From contig OX031061.1 in assembly GCA_943736015.1 (NCBI GenBank), positions 53,574,192 through 53,638,191 of the forward strand: DNA of 64,000 bases, written 5' to 3'. A program made the position numbers and the translations under genes. The notes beneath the pieces were generated by a model. It searched no databases. It saw nothing but the letters and a program-made list of their open reading frames with translations, and was not told the DNA's origin. The stretch is from Tridacna crocea (Eukaryota; Mollusca; Bivalvia; Cardiida; Cardiidae). This document shows, piece after piece, positions 31,371 through 42,115 of this stretch; the first letter of the stretch is position 1, and each line of letters opens with the position of its first letter.

Positions 31371-33242
31371 ATCAAAGAGTCAGATAATTTTAACCACCTA
31401 CAGACATATATCCAGCGTCTACGGGAAAGTGCTAAACCTGACAAGAATGATGTACGATATAGACATTATGCCGGATATGTTAACGAATTCGCCGGTCCGT
31501 TATCCAATGAGAAGGTTTACCTTGTCGGAAGTACAGGTGAAAAACTGCAACTGCGTTGGTCAAAGAACGGAGGGGACACAGACTTCCTGCTTTGCTCTGG
31601 AATGTTCGAGATACCAGTTGAAAATTTAGTCTTTAGGGACGACACACCATGTTATGTCTGGTTAAAAGCAGATGGTTTAAAATCAAAGATCAAATTTGAT
31701 TTAATCGATGATAATTACATACCAACTGATTTGCTCAGGAGTGTGAGTCCTGAATTATTCACCATCTTGAGAGGTTTCTATCTTATTGTAACTTCTACTC
31801 TAGACACGGTGCGAGACAGCCAATCAAGAGTCACAACTACCGGTTTGCCATCAAGGGTTGGCCTGGCTAGACAAGAGTACCGCAATTTGGTAATCTATGA
31901 CGAGAGAATACCTGATCCAAGAGAAAATAAAAAGACCGTGAAACAATTAAAAACAAGGAAAGCTAAAGGGACAGAGCAATACGGAAAAGACGTTGTCATC
32001 CATGAGAAAGACAGGGAAATTATTGACATGATAATAAATATGATAGTTCTTGCAAAAAAGCCTGGAAGTTCCGGATCCCATGACGGTGTTCTTCGAAACT
32101 TCGCTCACGTCATGAACATAGTTAAAGAGCGAAGAGAAGGCCGTCAGGCAAGCAAGACTGGCGAGTGTGAGGATGACGGAGAGGACAACTTAATCGAATC
32201 TCACGAAACAATCATACAACATGATACTGAAGGCCATTCAAATCCTGCAGTCAAGCAAAACGGAGAACCCGCCGTTAAGGTAAGCCTTGAAAAAATCAAA
32301 CAAGAATTAAGCGACGTGGAAGGCACTTTTGAGTCGAGAAGTAGTAAAGATTTTGTTCCTGCCATACGAATCAAAGGAACGTTACGATTCATGGCTGACT
32401 GGGAAAAAAGAGATGGATTCTGGCCGAAAAGAGAAGAAAGGCACAGAATCTCGAAGTGCGACATTTTTGTAGTATCCCGTTACGCCCCGGTTGCACCTGA
32501 CAGGGGCAAAGACTTTTGTCTATCATTTAATCTTGCGGAAATGGAGCTTGCTAGATGTATGTCGCAAGTTCAAAGAGATGTCTTTCTTATACTTAAATCT
32601 TATCTGAAAGGGGGATTTCAGGCCATGCAAAATGCGGTCAAACCAGAGGCAGAGCTGAAACTGAGAACGTTTCACTTAAAGACGGCCTTGTACTGGGTGT
32701 CAGAGAGAGAAGATCCCGAAATCTGGCAGGAAAGTAATATCAAAGAGGCTGTATTGAAAGTCCTGGCTTTTATTGCAGAAGCCGTGAATAAGGGTCGTCT
32801 AGAACATTACTTCGTACCAGAAAACAATCTATTTGCAGATCTTATGGAAGAAGACATCCATATAATCAGGGAAAGCATAAATCAGGCTATCACAGATCCA
32901 ATCAACTATATTCAGCACTTTTACGATCTTGATGACGGTAAGCCGGTGAAAATCAAGCTCACCGAAGACGAAGTTAATACTCTATTGGAAATAAGAGAAG
33001 ACGGGGGTCTTGAAAAAGAAGCTGATTTGATCGAAGAAGCGATCATAGACTTTCACAGAGGTTTTAATGAAGGACCACGAGATGCAAACGGAAATGCACC
33101 TATTATGGATGCTCTTCAAAAGACGATTGAAAGATTACAGGATGAGGACCTTGGTCAATTCGCTGACTTACTGAAGAAGCATGGTTCAGCAAAGGCCATG
33201 TTTCAACTGATCACACTTCTAGGCACACTCAAATTTACATAG
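31371..33242 (+). CDS. Mab-21/cGAS-like receptor (cGLR), large exon, copy B
   Basis: A phase-0 exon after TTATTTTCAG encodes 623 residues to TAG at 33240-33242. Residue numbers are within the exon. It carries a nucleotidyltransferase GS motif (VGSTG, 52-56), GDTDFLL with acidic residues 69 and 71, and KDFVPAIRI (probable third catalytic Asp, 327). The C-terminal Mab-21 helical domain follows, with FCLSFNLAEMELAR, FHLKTALYW (435-443) and LEHYFVPENNL (477-487). Family members sense cytosolic nucleic acid and make cyclic dinucleotides for STING; many bivalve members are uncharacterised. An acidic insert (GECEDDGED...HDTEGH) separates the two catalytic parts. No zinc-thumb cysteine/histidine cluster is evident. 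The sequence supports an intact core, so activity is plausible but inferred. Confidence 0.85.
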   Translation: MKESDNFNHLQTYIQRLRESAKPDKNDVRYRHYAGYVNEFAGPLSNEKVYLVGSTGEKLQLRWSKNGGDTDFLLCSGMFEIPVENLVFRDDTPCYVWLKADGLKSKIKFDLIDDNYIPTDLLRSVSPELFTILRGFYLIVTSTLDTVRDSQSRVTTTGLPSRVGLARQEYRNLVIYDERIPDPRENKKTVKQLKTRKAKGTEQYGKDVVIHEKDREIIDMIINMIVLAKKPGSSGSHDGVLRNFAHVMNIVKERREGRQASKTGECEDDGEDNLIESHETIIQHDTEGHSNPAVKQNGEPAVKVSLEKIKQELSDVEGTFESRSSKDFVPAIRIKGTLRFMADWEKRDGFWPKREERHRISKCDIFVVSRYAPVAPDRGKDFCLSFNLAEMELARCMSQVQRDVFLILKSYLKGGFQAMQNAVKPEAELKLRTFHLKTALYWVSEREDPEIWQESNIKEAVLKVLAFIAEAVNKGRLEHYFVPENNLFADLMEEDIHIIRESINQAITDPINYIQHFYDLDDGKPVKIKLTEDEVNTLLEIREDGGLEKEADLIEEAIIDFHRGFNEGPRDANGNAPIMDALQKTIERLQDEDLGQFADLLKKHGSAKAMFQLITLLGTLKFT

Positions 33243-33964
33243 GCAACCAACAGTATAAGCAATCAAAATTAGTCGGACAGGTTGCAGGTTGTAGATTCCG
33301 GTTTTATTCAATCAGTCCCTGCTCAGCAGTCTATCTAACTAACGGAATCCCGTAAATAGCAAAGGAAACACAAGGGGTGTGTATACAGACAGTATGCATA
33401 CACAATCCGGACAATGTTCACGGCCTGGGCCCGTGGAAAAAGATGCCAGGGAGAAGCTTTGCTTCACCGGCGGTCAGAGCATGGACAGAGAAAGCAGACG
33501 TAAAGTTGACTATAACCTGGGCCGGTATTCACCAAGCATTCATATGGTTTAGCCAATCAAAAGTTGTGTTACTTACAAACTTAGAAAATCTTGGAGAATA
33601 AGATTAATAATATTCTCAAGAATGGTTGGTGAATACGGGCCCTGAAAGGCAACGCGTTCTCGTTTTTTTCATTTGAAAACATACCTTAACTCTTTATTTA
33701 CATGCCATCTGATTATTTCCAGAAAATTTAGACTAAAATTACAATGCGTGCGATCCATCGTCCGTAGTTAGCTCCAACCATTTTTTTCTTTCTTTCCGGC
33801 ATTTTTTTTAACCCTCTAGAACACGGCCGCCTCTCTCCTGAACCACTGGATTGTGAAAAAAAAAATGAGGACACATCCCGTTGTTCTTAAAGATCCTAGA
33901 AATCAGACGGATACGAAGGTAGTGTTACTTTTTCTGTTCTAGCGTCAATCTGTTATTCATTTGT
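33243..33964. other. Downstream flank of cGLR with one MITE
   Basis: No gene seen. It contains the GGGCCGGTATTCACC MITE at 33519-33642; the rest is anonymous. Confidence 0.5.
33519..33642. mobile_element. Small MITE with GGGCCGTATTCACCAA ends
   Basis: Left end GGGCCGGTATTCACCAAGC, right end the near-complement GGTTGGTGAATACGGGCCC; 124 bp, AT-rich inside with partial inner symmetry (TCTTGGAGAATAAGATTAAT against TATTCTCAAGA). No ORF. Confidence 0.75.
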
Positions 33965-34186
33965 ATGATAAATATGAACAGAACAGAACAGACGAGTTCA
34001 GTTTTTAGGCCTTCGGCCCATAATAAAACATTGTGCAACATTATCGTCATTGCGTACAGACTGAAAATATATACACATATATGTATTAACTGTACCAAAC
34101 GACAAAATTGTAAACTTGACTATATATAAAAACATTTGTAGACTATGGAACGCCGTAGCTGTCTTTTCTTCAAAATAGTTATGTTG

Positions 34187-34840
34187 CACAGTTCACTTTT
34201 AACTTGTTGAGTTGAATTGAAATGAATATCAGTCAGACAGGATTAAAGTCTTCTCTAAATATCATTTTGTTCGGTTATCAAGCCATTAAGAAGTGTCGGG
34301 TGATCATTTTGTTCTGCCTATTTCTCATGATGTCAAGTTAGATTAACATTTTGTTCAGTTCACTTTTATCTTCTTCGGTTGAATTGAAATGATGATCAGT
34401 CAGACAGCATTAAAGTCTTCTCTAAATATCATTTTGTTCGGTTATCAAGCCATTAAGAAGTGTTGGGTGATCATTTTGTTCTGCCTATTTCTCATGATGT
34501 CAAGTTAGATTAACATTTTGTTTAGTTCACTTTTATCTTCTTGGGTTGAATTGAAATGATAATCAGTCAGATGGGAATTAAAGTCTCCTCTAGATATCAT
34601 TTTGTTCGGTTATCAAGCCATTAAGAAGTGTTGGGTGATCATTTTGTTCTGTTTATTTCTCATTATGTTCAGTTAGATTAACATTATGTTCAGTTCACTC
34701 TTATCCTATTGGGTTGAATTGAAATGATGATCGGTCAGCTGGGACTAAAGTCTTCTCTAGATATCATTTTGTTCGGTTATTAAGCCATTAAGAAGTGTTG
34801 GGTGATCATTTTGTTCTGTTTATTTCTCATTATGTCCAGT
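34187..34840 (+). repeat. Tandem repeat, about 155-bp unit, left arm
   Basis: About four units containing AGTTCACTTTTATCTTCTTG, GTTGAATTGAAATGATGATC and AGTCTTCTCTAGATATCATT. The right arm (38450-38780) has inverted units. Confidence 0.85.
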
Positions 34841-34951
34841 TGATTGTCATTGTATCGAGTTGAAGTAACATTATGTTGAATAAACTTATGTTCATTTGGA
34901 AAACCTCGGTTTTAATCCGCAACCCGAACTTTTCCTCTCGTCCGGCGAAAA

Positions 34952-35182
34952 ATGGCGGGAAATGAGGAAAATACTCGGACAATTTTAAAGAAAGTCCTGC
35001 AAGATTTAGGACTGCCAACATTGATAAGTTCATTTATAATGGAGCGGATCAATGATGAAACAGCTGTTTACGTAAGCGACAGGGATCTGGTCAGACTTGG
35101 GATCGAGACAATGGGCGATCGACACTGGTTCCGTTCACACTTGAAAAGTTGCAAGGCGGTCTATAAGTCGATTATTTTCTAG
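34952..35182 (+). CDS. SAM-like domain ORF inside the foldback element
   Basis: A 76-residue ORF with a clean ATG. The pattern is that of a sterile alpha motif: a first helix LKKVLQDLGLPTLISSFIME, then a DRDLVRLGIETMGDRHWFRS segment with the conserved LGI-x3-GDR near the end. Length is right for one SAM domain. SAM domains mediate protein oligomerisation or RNA binding. It may be a first exon (a GT follows soon after) or a complete small protein of the element. An inverted, damaged copy of the same frame lies at 35945-36105. No homologue is named; the SAM assignment is from pattern only. Confidence 0.45.
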   Translation: MAGNEENTRTILKKVLQDLGLPTLISSFIMERINDETAVYVSDRDLVRLGIETMGDRHWFRSHLKSCKAVYKSIIF

Positions 35183-36110
35183 ATGTATCCAGCATGAATT
35201 ATAAACTCCGGTGCAGCCCGATGATCTCTAGTTCCACCACTCTTAACATTTAAAATCTCGCATTTGTTTAAAGGATTTCATTTACCAAAGGATTATTTCT
35301 CATTCTTCAAAGTATATCAAGTCCGGTCGCCCTAAAACACGTTCGCCTTATTAGGCCTAAGAAAAAAAAAAAAAAAATCAGTCCGAGATGCCATAGGTAG
35401 GGTAGGTAGGGTTTTCTTTTTTCTCTAAATTTCTTTTACATGGACCATGTACTGAAATGCCACCTAAAAATTTGGGGCCGGTTTGACAGCCCCGGAGATC
35501 ATTTGATGACAGGCCGGTTTGATTGCTGCCCAAATAAGGCCTAAGAAAACAAAGTTCTGTGTTTTGGGTTTCCAAACCCTACCTAAAAAATGCTGTCGAC
35601 CCTAAACTTTTTACCCTACAGTTGAAAGAATATTTTTTTCAGGTGGCATTTCAGTACATGGTCCATGTAAAAGAAATTTAAAGAAAAACAAAAACACATG
35701 AAAACCCTACCTATCCTACCTATGGCATCTTGGACCAAAACCCTAAACACTGATTTTTTTATTAGGCCTAATTAAGGCGAACATGTTTTAGGGCGAACGG
35801 ACTTTATATACTTTGAAGAATGAAAAATAATCCTTTGGTAAATGAAATTCTTCAAAAAACAAATGCGAGATTTTAAATGTTAAGAGTGGTGGAACTAGAG
35901 ATCATCGGGCTGCACTGGAATTTATAATTCATGCTGGATACGTCTAGAAAATAATCGACTTGTAGACCGCCTTGCAACTTTTCAAGTGCCGGTGAACGGA
36001 ACCGGTGTCGATCGCCGATTGTCTCGATCCCAAGTCTGACCAGATCCGTCGCTTAGGTAAACAGCTGTTTCATCATCGATCCGCTCCCTTATAAATGAAC
36101 TCAGTCTTTG
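35025..36110. repeat. Inner inverted duplication around 35560
   Basis: The left arm (from AGTTCATTTATAATGGAGCG, 35028) is mirrored by the right arm ending AAATGAACT near 36100. Further mirrored landmarks are ACATGGACCATGTACTGAAA (35440) against TTTCAGTACATGGTCCATGT (35648). Arms are about 500 bp with indels, meeting near 35560. The right arm holds a broken copy of the SAM-like ORF. Confidence 0.75.
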
Positions 36111-36428
36111 TCCTACTTTTCTATCCAATCAGAACGCTCATATTTGAAAATTTTTGACCGTCTATCTTCCATAAACTACACAACGCAGGTTTATTTTGAT
36201 CATTTATTCATTTAAACGTCGCAGTTTATCTGGATTTACTGCGCATGCGTACATAAACCCTACGCCCTCATTAATAATCAACAGTTACTTAGATTAGATG
36301 TAGAACATGCCAAGTGGTAAAACACAGATCTATACAAATTATGTAGTAAAAGCCGATCAATCTCGATCGGTTTTCCTCTAAAACCATACCACCTGCAGTT
36401 TGAAACAAGCTGTAGTTACGAGGTTTAA

Positions 36429-37516
36429 AGGTGGGTATTTAGAGTTTTCATATCTCACCAAATTAAAAAAAAAAATAGATCTATATATCACTGAAATTTA
36501 TATGAAAAACAATACAAATCATCAATAATTGAGAATCATAAAATTACCAAAAACATTTTTGGTGGTATTCCCTTAAAGGTGGCCCTTTAGATTTTGGGAC
36601 GAACATTTTACAAAAGTACAAAAAAATCATCATTATACTCCCAAAGCCTTTCAATTTTCATTCAGTAAACCCAAGTGGTTGAAAACCATCAGACAATTAG
36701 AGAATTTAGAGGTTTACTACGTCCAAGGTCAACACCGACGGGAAACACGGTCTATTTTTACATGAGCAGCTACCTCATTTACATACCGGAAATAGACAGA
36801 CATAGCGTCAAACTTAGCGTCCGAAGAAGACATTATACAAAGTAATTACATGTTTGTTATGTTATGGAATTTAAGCGTCATTAGTCACGTGTCAGGAACA
36901 TAACATTCCCACAATGCCTTTTTGATTTTTGGCGGGAAATCTAAAAATAGCTTAAGAGGCTACGTAGCCTTTTAAGGGAATACCATCAAAAAATGTTTAC
37001 CGTGATTTAATGATTTTTAATTAAAGATGATTTGTATTGTTTTTTTTTTTATATATATATATAAATTTCAGTGATATATTTATTTTTGAATTTGATGTGA
37101 TGTTAAAAACCTAAATACCCACCTTTAAAAGGCTACGTAGCCTCTTAAGGTATTTAAAGATTTCGCGCCAAAAATGAAAAAAAGCATTTTGGGAATTTCA
37201 AGTGACTGGTACGTGACTAATTCCATAACATAACAAACATGCAATTATTTTCTATAATGTTTTCTTCGGACGCTATATTTGAAGCTTCGTCTGTGTAGTT
37301 CTGGTATGTAAATGAGCGGGTTGCTCATCTAAAAATAGACCCTGTCTCCCGTCGGAGTCGACCTGGGCCGTAGTAAATCTCTAATTTCTCTTGTTGTCGG
37401 GTGGTTTTGGATTACAGGGGTTTTATGGATGAAAATTAAAAGGCTTTGGGAGTACAGATGATTTAAAAATTGTGTATTTTTGTAAAGTTTTCGTCCCAAA
37501 ATCTGAAAGGCCACCT
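36429..37516 (+). mobile_element. TTAA MITE of the AGGTGG family, outer copy (split)
   Basis: The outer copy starts AGGTGGGTATTTAG at 36429 after TTAA (36425-36428) and ends GGCCACCT at 37516 before TTAA (37517-37520). It is interrupted at its internal GGTATTCCCTTAA site by a second member in opposite orientation. Joining 36429-36576 to 37129-37516 restores the arrangement seen in the copy at 8151-8705. Confidence 0.85.
36577..37124 (-). mobile_element. TTAA MITE of the AGGTGG family, inner copy
   Basis: 548 bp from AGGTGGCCCTTTAG to ATACCCACCT, flanked by TTAA at 36573-36576 and 37125-37128. It has the same orientation as the copy inside LINE-A. Landed inside its own family member at that member's internal TTAA. 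Confidence 0.85.
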
Positions 37517-37715
37517 TTAAGAAGTATAAATCGACGATATGTTGAAATTTAAAGGAAAAATATTGCTGTACATAGTAAATCAGTAGACATTTCCATTAGT
37601 TGAATCTAGCCCTTACTTCCTCAAAATCTTGGTCAAATTCTGCTATATTTGACATTGTTTAACATGGCGATAGTCAAGTGTGAACTGGAAAAGATGCTGA
37701 TAATGAGGGTTTATT

Positions 37716-37949
37716 AATCGTTTCCCGTACGACAAATTTTAGACCATTCCAAATTGAAATCATCTGCAGATTGCAGATGTCAAATTTTGAAAGTGGAACA
37801 AATGAAGTTCAGGTTTTTGACAGGGTAGAAAATATTGTAGGAAAAGGAAAAAATGCTGGCAACCAGAATTTTCTCCTTTTCCAACAATAATTGCAATAAT
37901 CTTCCTTCCCAGGGTCGTTAAAACGATGGATTGTTTGGTAAAGGGTTAA
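37716..37949 (-). mobile_element. TTAA palindrome MITE
   Basis: Starts TTAATCGTTTCCCGTACGAC, ends TTTGGTAAAGGGTTAA; 234 bp. Hairpin centre 37828-37893 with a few mismatches. Sits within the foldback element. Confidence 0.75.
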
Positions 37950-38997
37950 ATATCACGTGGTCGTGTGCGAGTTGTTTAACCCCGATTACGTCATATTTTA
38001 GCGATGATGTAATGATGACGTTTCTTGCGGAGTAAAACCGAGGTTTTCCAAATGAACATAAGTTTATTCAACATAATGCTACTTCAACTCGATACAATGA
38101 CAATCAACCAAACAGAATATCGGGGTAACGAAACATAATACTATCCTACATGGACGTAATATTCACTCAACTAAACATAGCATCATCCTTTCTAACCATA
38201 ATTGTTTATATCCAGATACAATGATAAGATTGTCAAATATGATGTGTACTTTGTAAACTAAATGACCAGTTAACATAATTCCAGTCTCTCTGACGTAAGA
38301 TATTGACGAGTGAACAAATTATGATAAACAATAAACTGAATAAAATACCCTTGTAATGAACAAGATACTATAGTAAAGGAAAACTAATGCTATGTCAGCC
38401 GAACTTTATAACCAGTTGATGGAATTATATAACATGTTAACCCAACATAATGTTAATCTAACTGGACATAATGAGAAATAAACAGAACTAAACGTCCTCC
38501 CAAAACTTCTAAATGGCTTGGCAACCGAACAAATTGATATTTAGAGAAGATTTTAGTCGCACCTGACTGATCATCATTTCAATTCAACCCAATAGGATAA
38601 GAGTGAACTGAACATAATGTTAATCTAACTGAACATAATGAGAAATAGACAGAACAAAATGTCCAACCAATACTTCTTAATGGCTTGGCAACCGAACAAA
38701 ATGATATTTAGAGAAGACTTTAATCCTGTCTGACTGATCATCATTTCAATTCAACCCAACAAGTTAAAAGTGAAGTGAGCAACATAACTATTTTGAAGAA
38801 AAGACAGCTACGGCGTTCCATAGTAGACGACAGTTTAGTTGTATCTGCAACTATTGAACTTGAACTTGTCTTTAATTAGATAAAAAACAGTGTGAGAAAA
38901 AGAGAAAACCATGGTTATCGGTGTTTTCTCTCCTTCCCAAGATGCTCTCAAAACATTTTTCTCAAAGGGTCGTCAGTACTCGGAATGATATAGTCAA

Positions 38998-39680
38998 CAG
39001 AACATAAGAGAATAGTCATCGCAGTACCTAGGCCTCTGGACTATAATACAGAACAGAACAGACTATTCATGTCAGTACTTAGGCCCGTACAACACCTTAC
39101 AACATTATCGCCGTATTATACAGATTGAAAATATATACACAAACATGTCTTAACTCTACCAAACGACAGAATATACACTTGATTAAATTAAAAGCATTTA
39201 CAGACAACAATTTAGTTGTATCTGTAACGATTGAACTTGAACTTGTCTTTAATTAGATAGAAAACATTTTGAGAAAAAGAGAATGATAAAGTCAACAGAA
39301 CATAAGAGAATATTCATTGCTGTATCTAGGCCTCCGGCCTATAATACAGAACTTAACAGACAATTCTTGTCAGTACTTAGGCCTTTGGCCCATAAAGCAA
39401 CAGCTTACATTATCGCTGTTTTATAGAGTGAAATAATACACACAAACACGTCTTAACTCTACCAAACGACAAAATGTAGACTTGATTAAATTAAAAGCAT
39501 TTGCAGACAACAATTTAGTTGTGTCTGTAATGATTGAAATTATCTTTTATGCAATAGAAAACATTGTGAGAAAAGAAGAAAGTGTTGGTTGACCGTATTT
39601 TCTTCTTTACAATGTCCCCGAAAGGTTTCCTCCCTTAGGTCGTCAAACATGGAATGTTATGGTACAGATTTATACTACAA
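38998..39680 (+). repeat. Tandem 295-bp unit with diverged palindromic MITE
   Basis: AACAGAACATAAGAGAATA recurs at about 38996 and 39295. Each time it is followed by TAGGCCTCCGGCC-like sequence, CATTATCGC and TCTTAACTCTACCAAACGAC. A third copy of the AGGCCTTCGGCCCATAATA part lies left of the foldback element (34007). Unit length is about 295-300 bp; the second full unit ends in a hairpin at 39549-39612. Confidence 0.7.
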
Positions 39681-39857
39681 ACTAATACAACGAACATTTG
39701 AAATCTCCTTTTTTAATACATACTTCAAATCTGTGTTTAAATAAAATTCAGGATTCAGTAAAGATTCAAAATACCTAAAAATAAGCTTTAGATGATTCGA
39801 TGACTAAAATATACTATTTATGTGTATAACAATATTTTAGCCTTTAAGTGAATATCC

Positions 39858-40790
39858 CTAAAAATTATCTATCATTTCCTGCGTCGTGACATATCCAAAC
39901 ATATCCAAATCCATAGTTGAATAATAGATCTTTAATTTACTCGCCCAAGTATTTCGACCAGACTCATCTGACTGATAAAGCATATAGTAACATTGTTTCG
40001 TATAACGTTTATCATCCATACGAATGATGATAATCCAATATTTATTTTGTATCTTAGTAATACATGGTGGTAATCTGACACATTCCCATAAAGCTAAAAA
40101 ATATCGAGTATTACAGTGAAGAAGGAAAATCTTTTTGCAAAATATGATATGAACCTTTTCATTTTTTTAACACAATAATACCCCTAAATGTCTTATTTGT
40201 AACTTATAGGTTTTACTGTTGCATCGAATACTTTGAACAAATCCTTAATTTCATTTAGCCCCAACTCTTTACGTAATTTCAGTACTTGGTACATTGCTGT
40301 TGTTGCTTGTAAAGATAACATATAGTGGGTTTTAGACCATGAAAGTAAACTTGTAAAATAAATACCCAAATACTTATAATATGCAGCCGCTTCAATATCT
40401 CTATTATAATAAAACCATCATTCAGTTCTTTTTAGAATCCCAGCATTCCTGAACACAATTATTTTTGTCTTTTGTAGCTTGATGTTGGTATCCGAAAAAA
40501 CTAGAAACATTATTTGTAAAAAGTAGTATATTTAAGTCAGCATTTTCATTAAATACAAAAAGTTTCCGTGTTCGCATTTATCATTTAAAAACTTGATGAA
40601 ATCATTTATGAATATGTTGAACAGTTTTGGAGATCCTACACAGCCTTGTCTGGTACCAACTGTACAGTCGAACAATGGGGTAAGCAGATCACCAATTTAG
40701 ACACAAGATATCCAGATATCATAAAGCATTTTAATATTTTTTAACATTTTCATGAGTACCTCACTGAAAATGTGGCCACTGAAGTGAACA
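39858..40790 (-). pseudogene. LINE-C ORF2 fragment: RT motif B to C-terminus
   Basis: Minus-strand frames give IGDLLTPLFDCTVGTRQGC then VGSPKLFNIFINDFIKFL (RT motif B, intact QGC), ILLFTNN (degenerate YADD region), AAAYYKYLGIYFTSLLSWSK (the KYLG motif after the RT core), LQATTAMYQVLKLRKELG, and a C-terminal KQCYYMLYQSDESGRNTWAS followed by KLKIYY, ending at TAG 39860-39858. The order and end are those of a LINE ORF2. Frameshifts are frequent. Similar in kind to LINE-A but covering the opposite end of the protein. Confidence 0.75.
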
Positions 40791-41429
40791 TAACCTAAGT
40801 GTTGACGACAGTACAACTCCCGACGGACTACAGACGCCGAAAGTTTGACACAACACGGTCACAAAAGCTCATATTCAGCACTTCGTGCCAAGGTGAGCTA
40901 AGAAAATAAACAAGATTTTTTTACACATATCGTAAAACCGGCACTCAAAATGCCAGGGACGAGTGTTATTCATTTTGAGAGATCAGATTTACTACCACAG
41001 TGAAAAACATTGTGTATTTCCTCTTTAGCTCACAAGAATACTACTTTATTTTTCCGGGAACGTCAGAATATCAGATATATAGAGGTTACTGAGTTTCTAC
41101 CATAGGAGGTGGAGTTATGTTAGCAGTATCCATGAGATTTGTAAGCGAAGAATGACATGTTCATGAAACCCAATCAAATTATAATATCGTGTGGACTAAT
41201 ATCAAAGTAAGAAGTTCTTCATTCTTTGAAACTACCTGAAGATTCTGGAGTACGAACAAATAAGGAATTGTTTTACTGATTTATTCAAATAAGAAACGGA
41301 CAATAAATGGTGTAGCACCACTAAAATTTGATGGCTGAACCTACACGAAACGTTTTGATTAGCTGTTTCCATCGTTATTTTCAAAACTTAAGTCTATTAG
41401 TCAAAAAGCATTTTTTGACCTAAAGTTCA

Positions 41430-41760
41430 ACGATTGTAGTAAACCTCTTTACAATAACGGTAAGGCTAAAATGAAAATACGTGTATATGGAGTTCTTGAA
41501 CCTTTATCCACTGCAAAGCATCTGGACCAAACTATTTTTCACCTAGACTGCTGAAAGAATTTTGTCATGAAGTTGCTTCTTTTATAACTATTGAATTCGA
41601 GGTCTCCCTCCATACTGGCGTTATTCCTGAACACTGAAAAGCAGCAAGTGTAACACCAGTCTTTAAGAAAGGTCATAACAATAAAACAAGAAACCCTAGA
41701 GCTGCCCTCATATGCATTGCATCAAAACACATAGAGTATATCTAAGTATCTGATATTAAT
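41430..41760 (+). pseudogene. LINE-D reverse transcriptase remnant
   Basis: Plus-strand frames give KASGPNYFSPRLLKEFCHEV, then VSLHTGVIPEHWKAASVTPV and FKKGHNN. This is the start of a jockey/CR1-like RT (KASGPD, P..W..A.V.P..KKG blocks). Too short and broken to be active. Confidence 0.65.
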
Positions 41761-41873
41761 TACTTTCTTGACTACAACATATAATCTCCTTTCCAACAAA
41801 ACTTCTATTAGAAACATAAGTGTGAGACCAGCTTCTTTCTGTCACACAAGACATTTTTATAGTGTTTGAGATG

Positions 41874-42115
41874 ATCATTTTTGTGGCATTTGTCGAAGAC
41901 AATGCCACTATAAGTTCAATATTGAATTTTAAAGGCTATGTATGGTATTTAGAACATAGCCGATTAAACTCAAGTTTTCTCAAACAAAGTATTTCGATAG
42001 CACTCAGATAATTAAGCGGAAATGGCATATTAAAATACAATTGTTGATGCCAAAAATAGCTTCACCCGCTGATATACTAGTACTTCTATTGGCGCAATGA
42101 TATACACAAAATCTG
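41874..42115 (+). repeat. Dispersed repeat, copy 1
   Basis: Shares TGTGGCATTTGTCGAAGACA, TATAAGTTCAATATTGAATTT and ACTAGTACTTCTATTGGCGC-type blocks with the inverted copy at 56030-56300. Confidence 0.6.

Larger units (their letters stand above)
34143..38823. mobile_element. 4.7-kb foldback DNA element with long inverted ends
   Basis: The ends are CTATGGAACGCCGTAGCTGT and its complement, flanked by TAGA on both sides (34139-34142 and 38824-38827). The inverted arms reach about 34905 and 38035 (roughly 760 bp). They are built mostly of tandem units of about 155 bp (ATCATTTTGTTCGGTTATCA, GCCATTAAGAAGTGTTGGGT), about four on the left and fewer clear ones on the right. The interior holds a SAM-like ORF in an inverted duplication (35025-36110), a nested pair of AGGTGG MITEs and a TTAA palindrome MITE. 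No transposase is recognised, so the copy is non-autonomous or carries an unknown one. Confidence 0.75.
34086..38998 (+). mobile_element. Palindromic MITE split by the 4.7-kb foldback element
   Basis: The left part (34086-34142) reads TTAACTGTACCAAACGACAA to AACATTTGTAGA. The right part (38824-38998) resumes TAGACGACAGTTTAGTTG and carries a degenerate hairpin centre (38888-38945). The uninterrupted relatives at 39150 onward and 39451 onward join these two parts directly, which shows the split. Confidence 0.7.
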
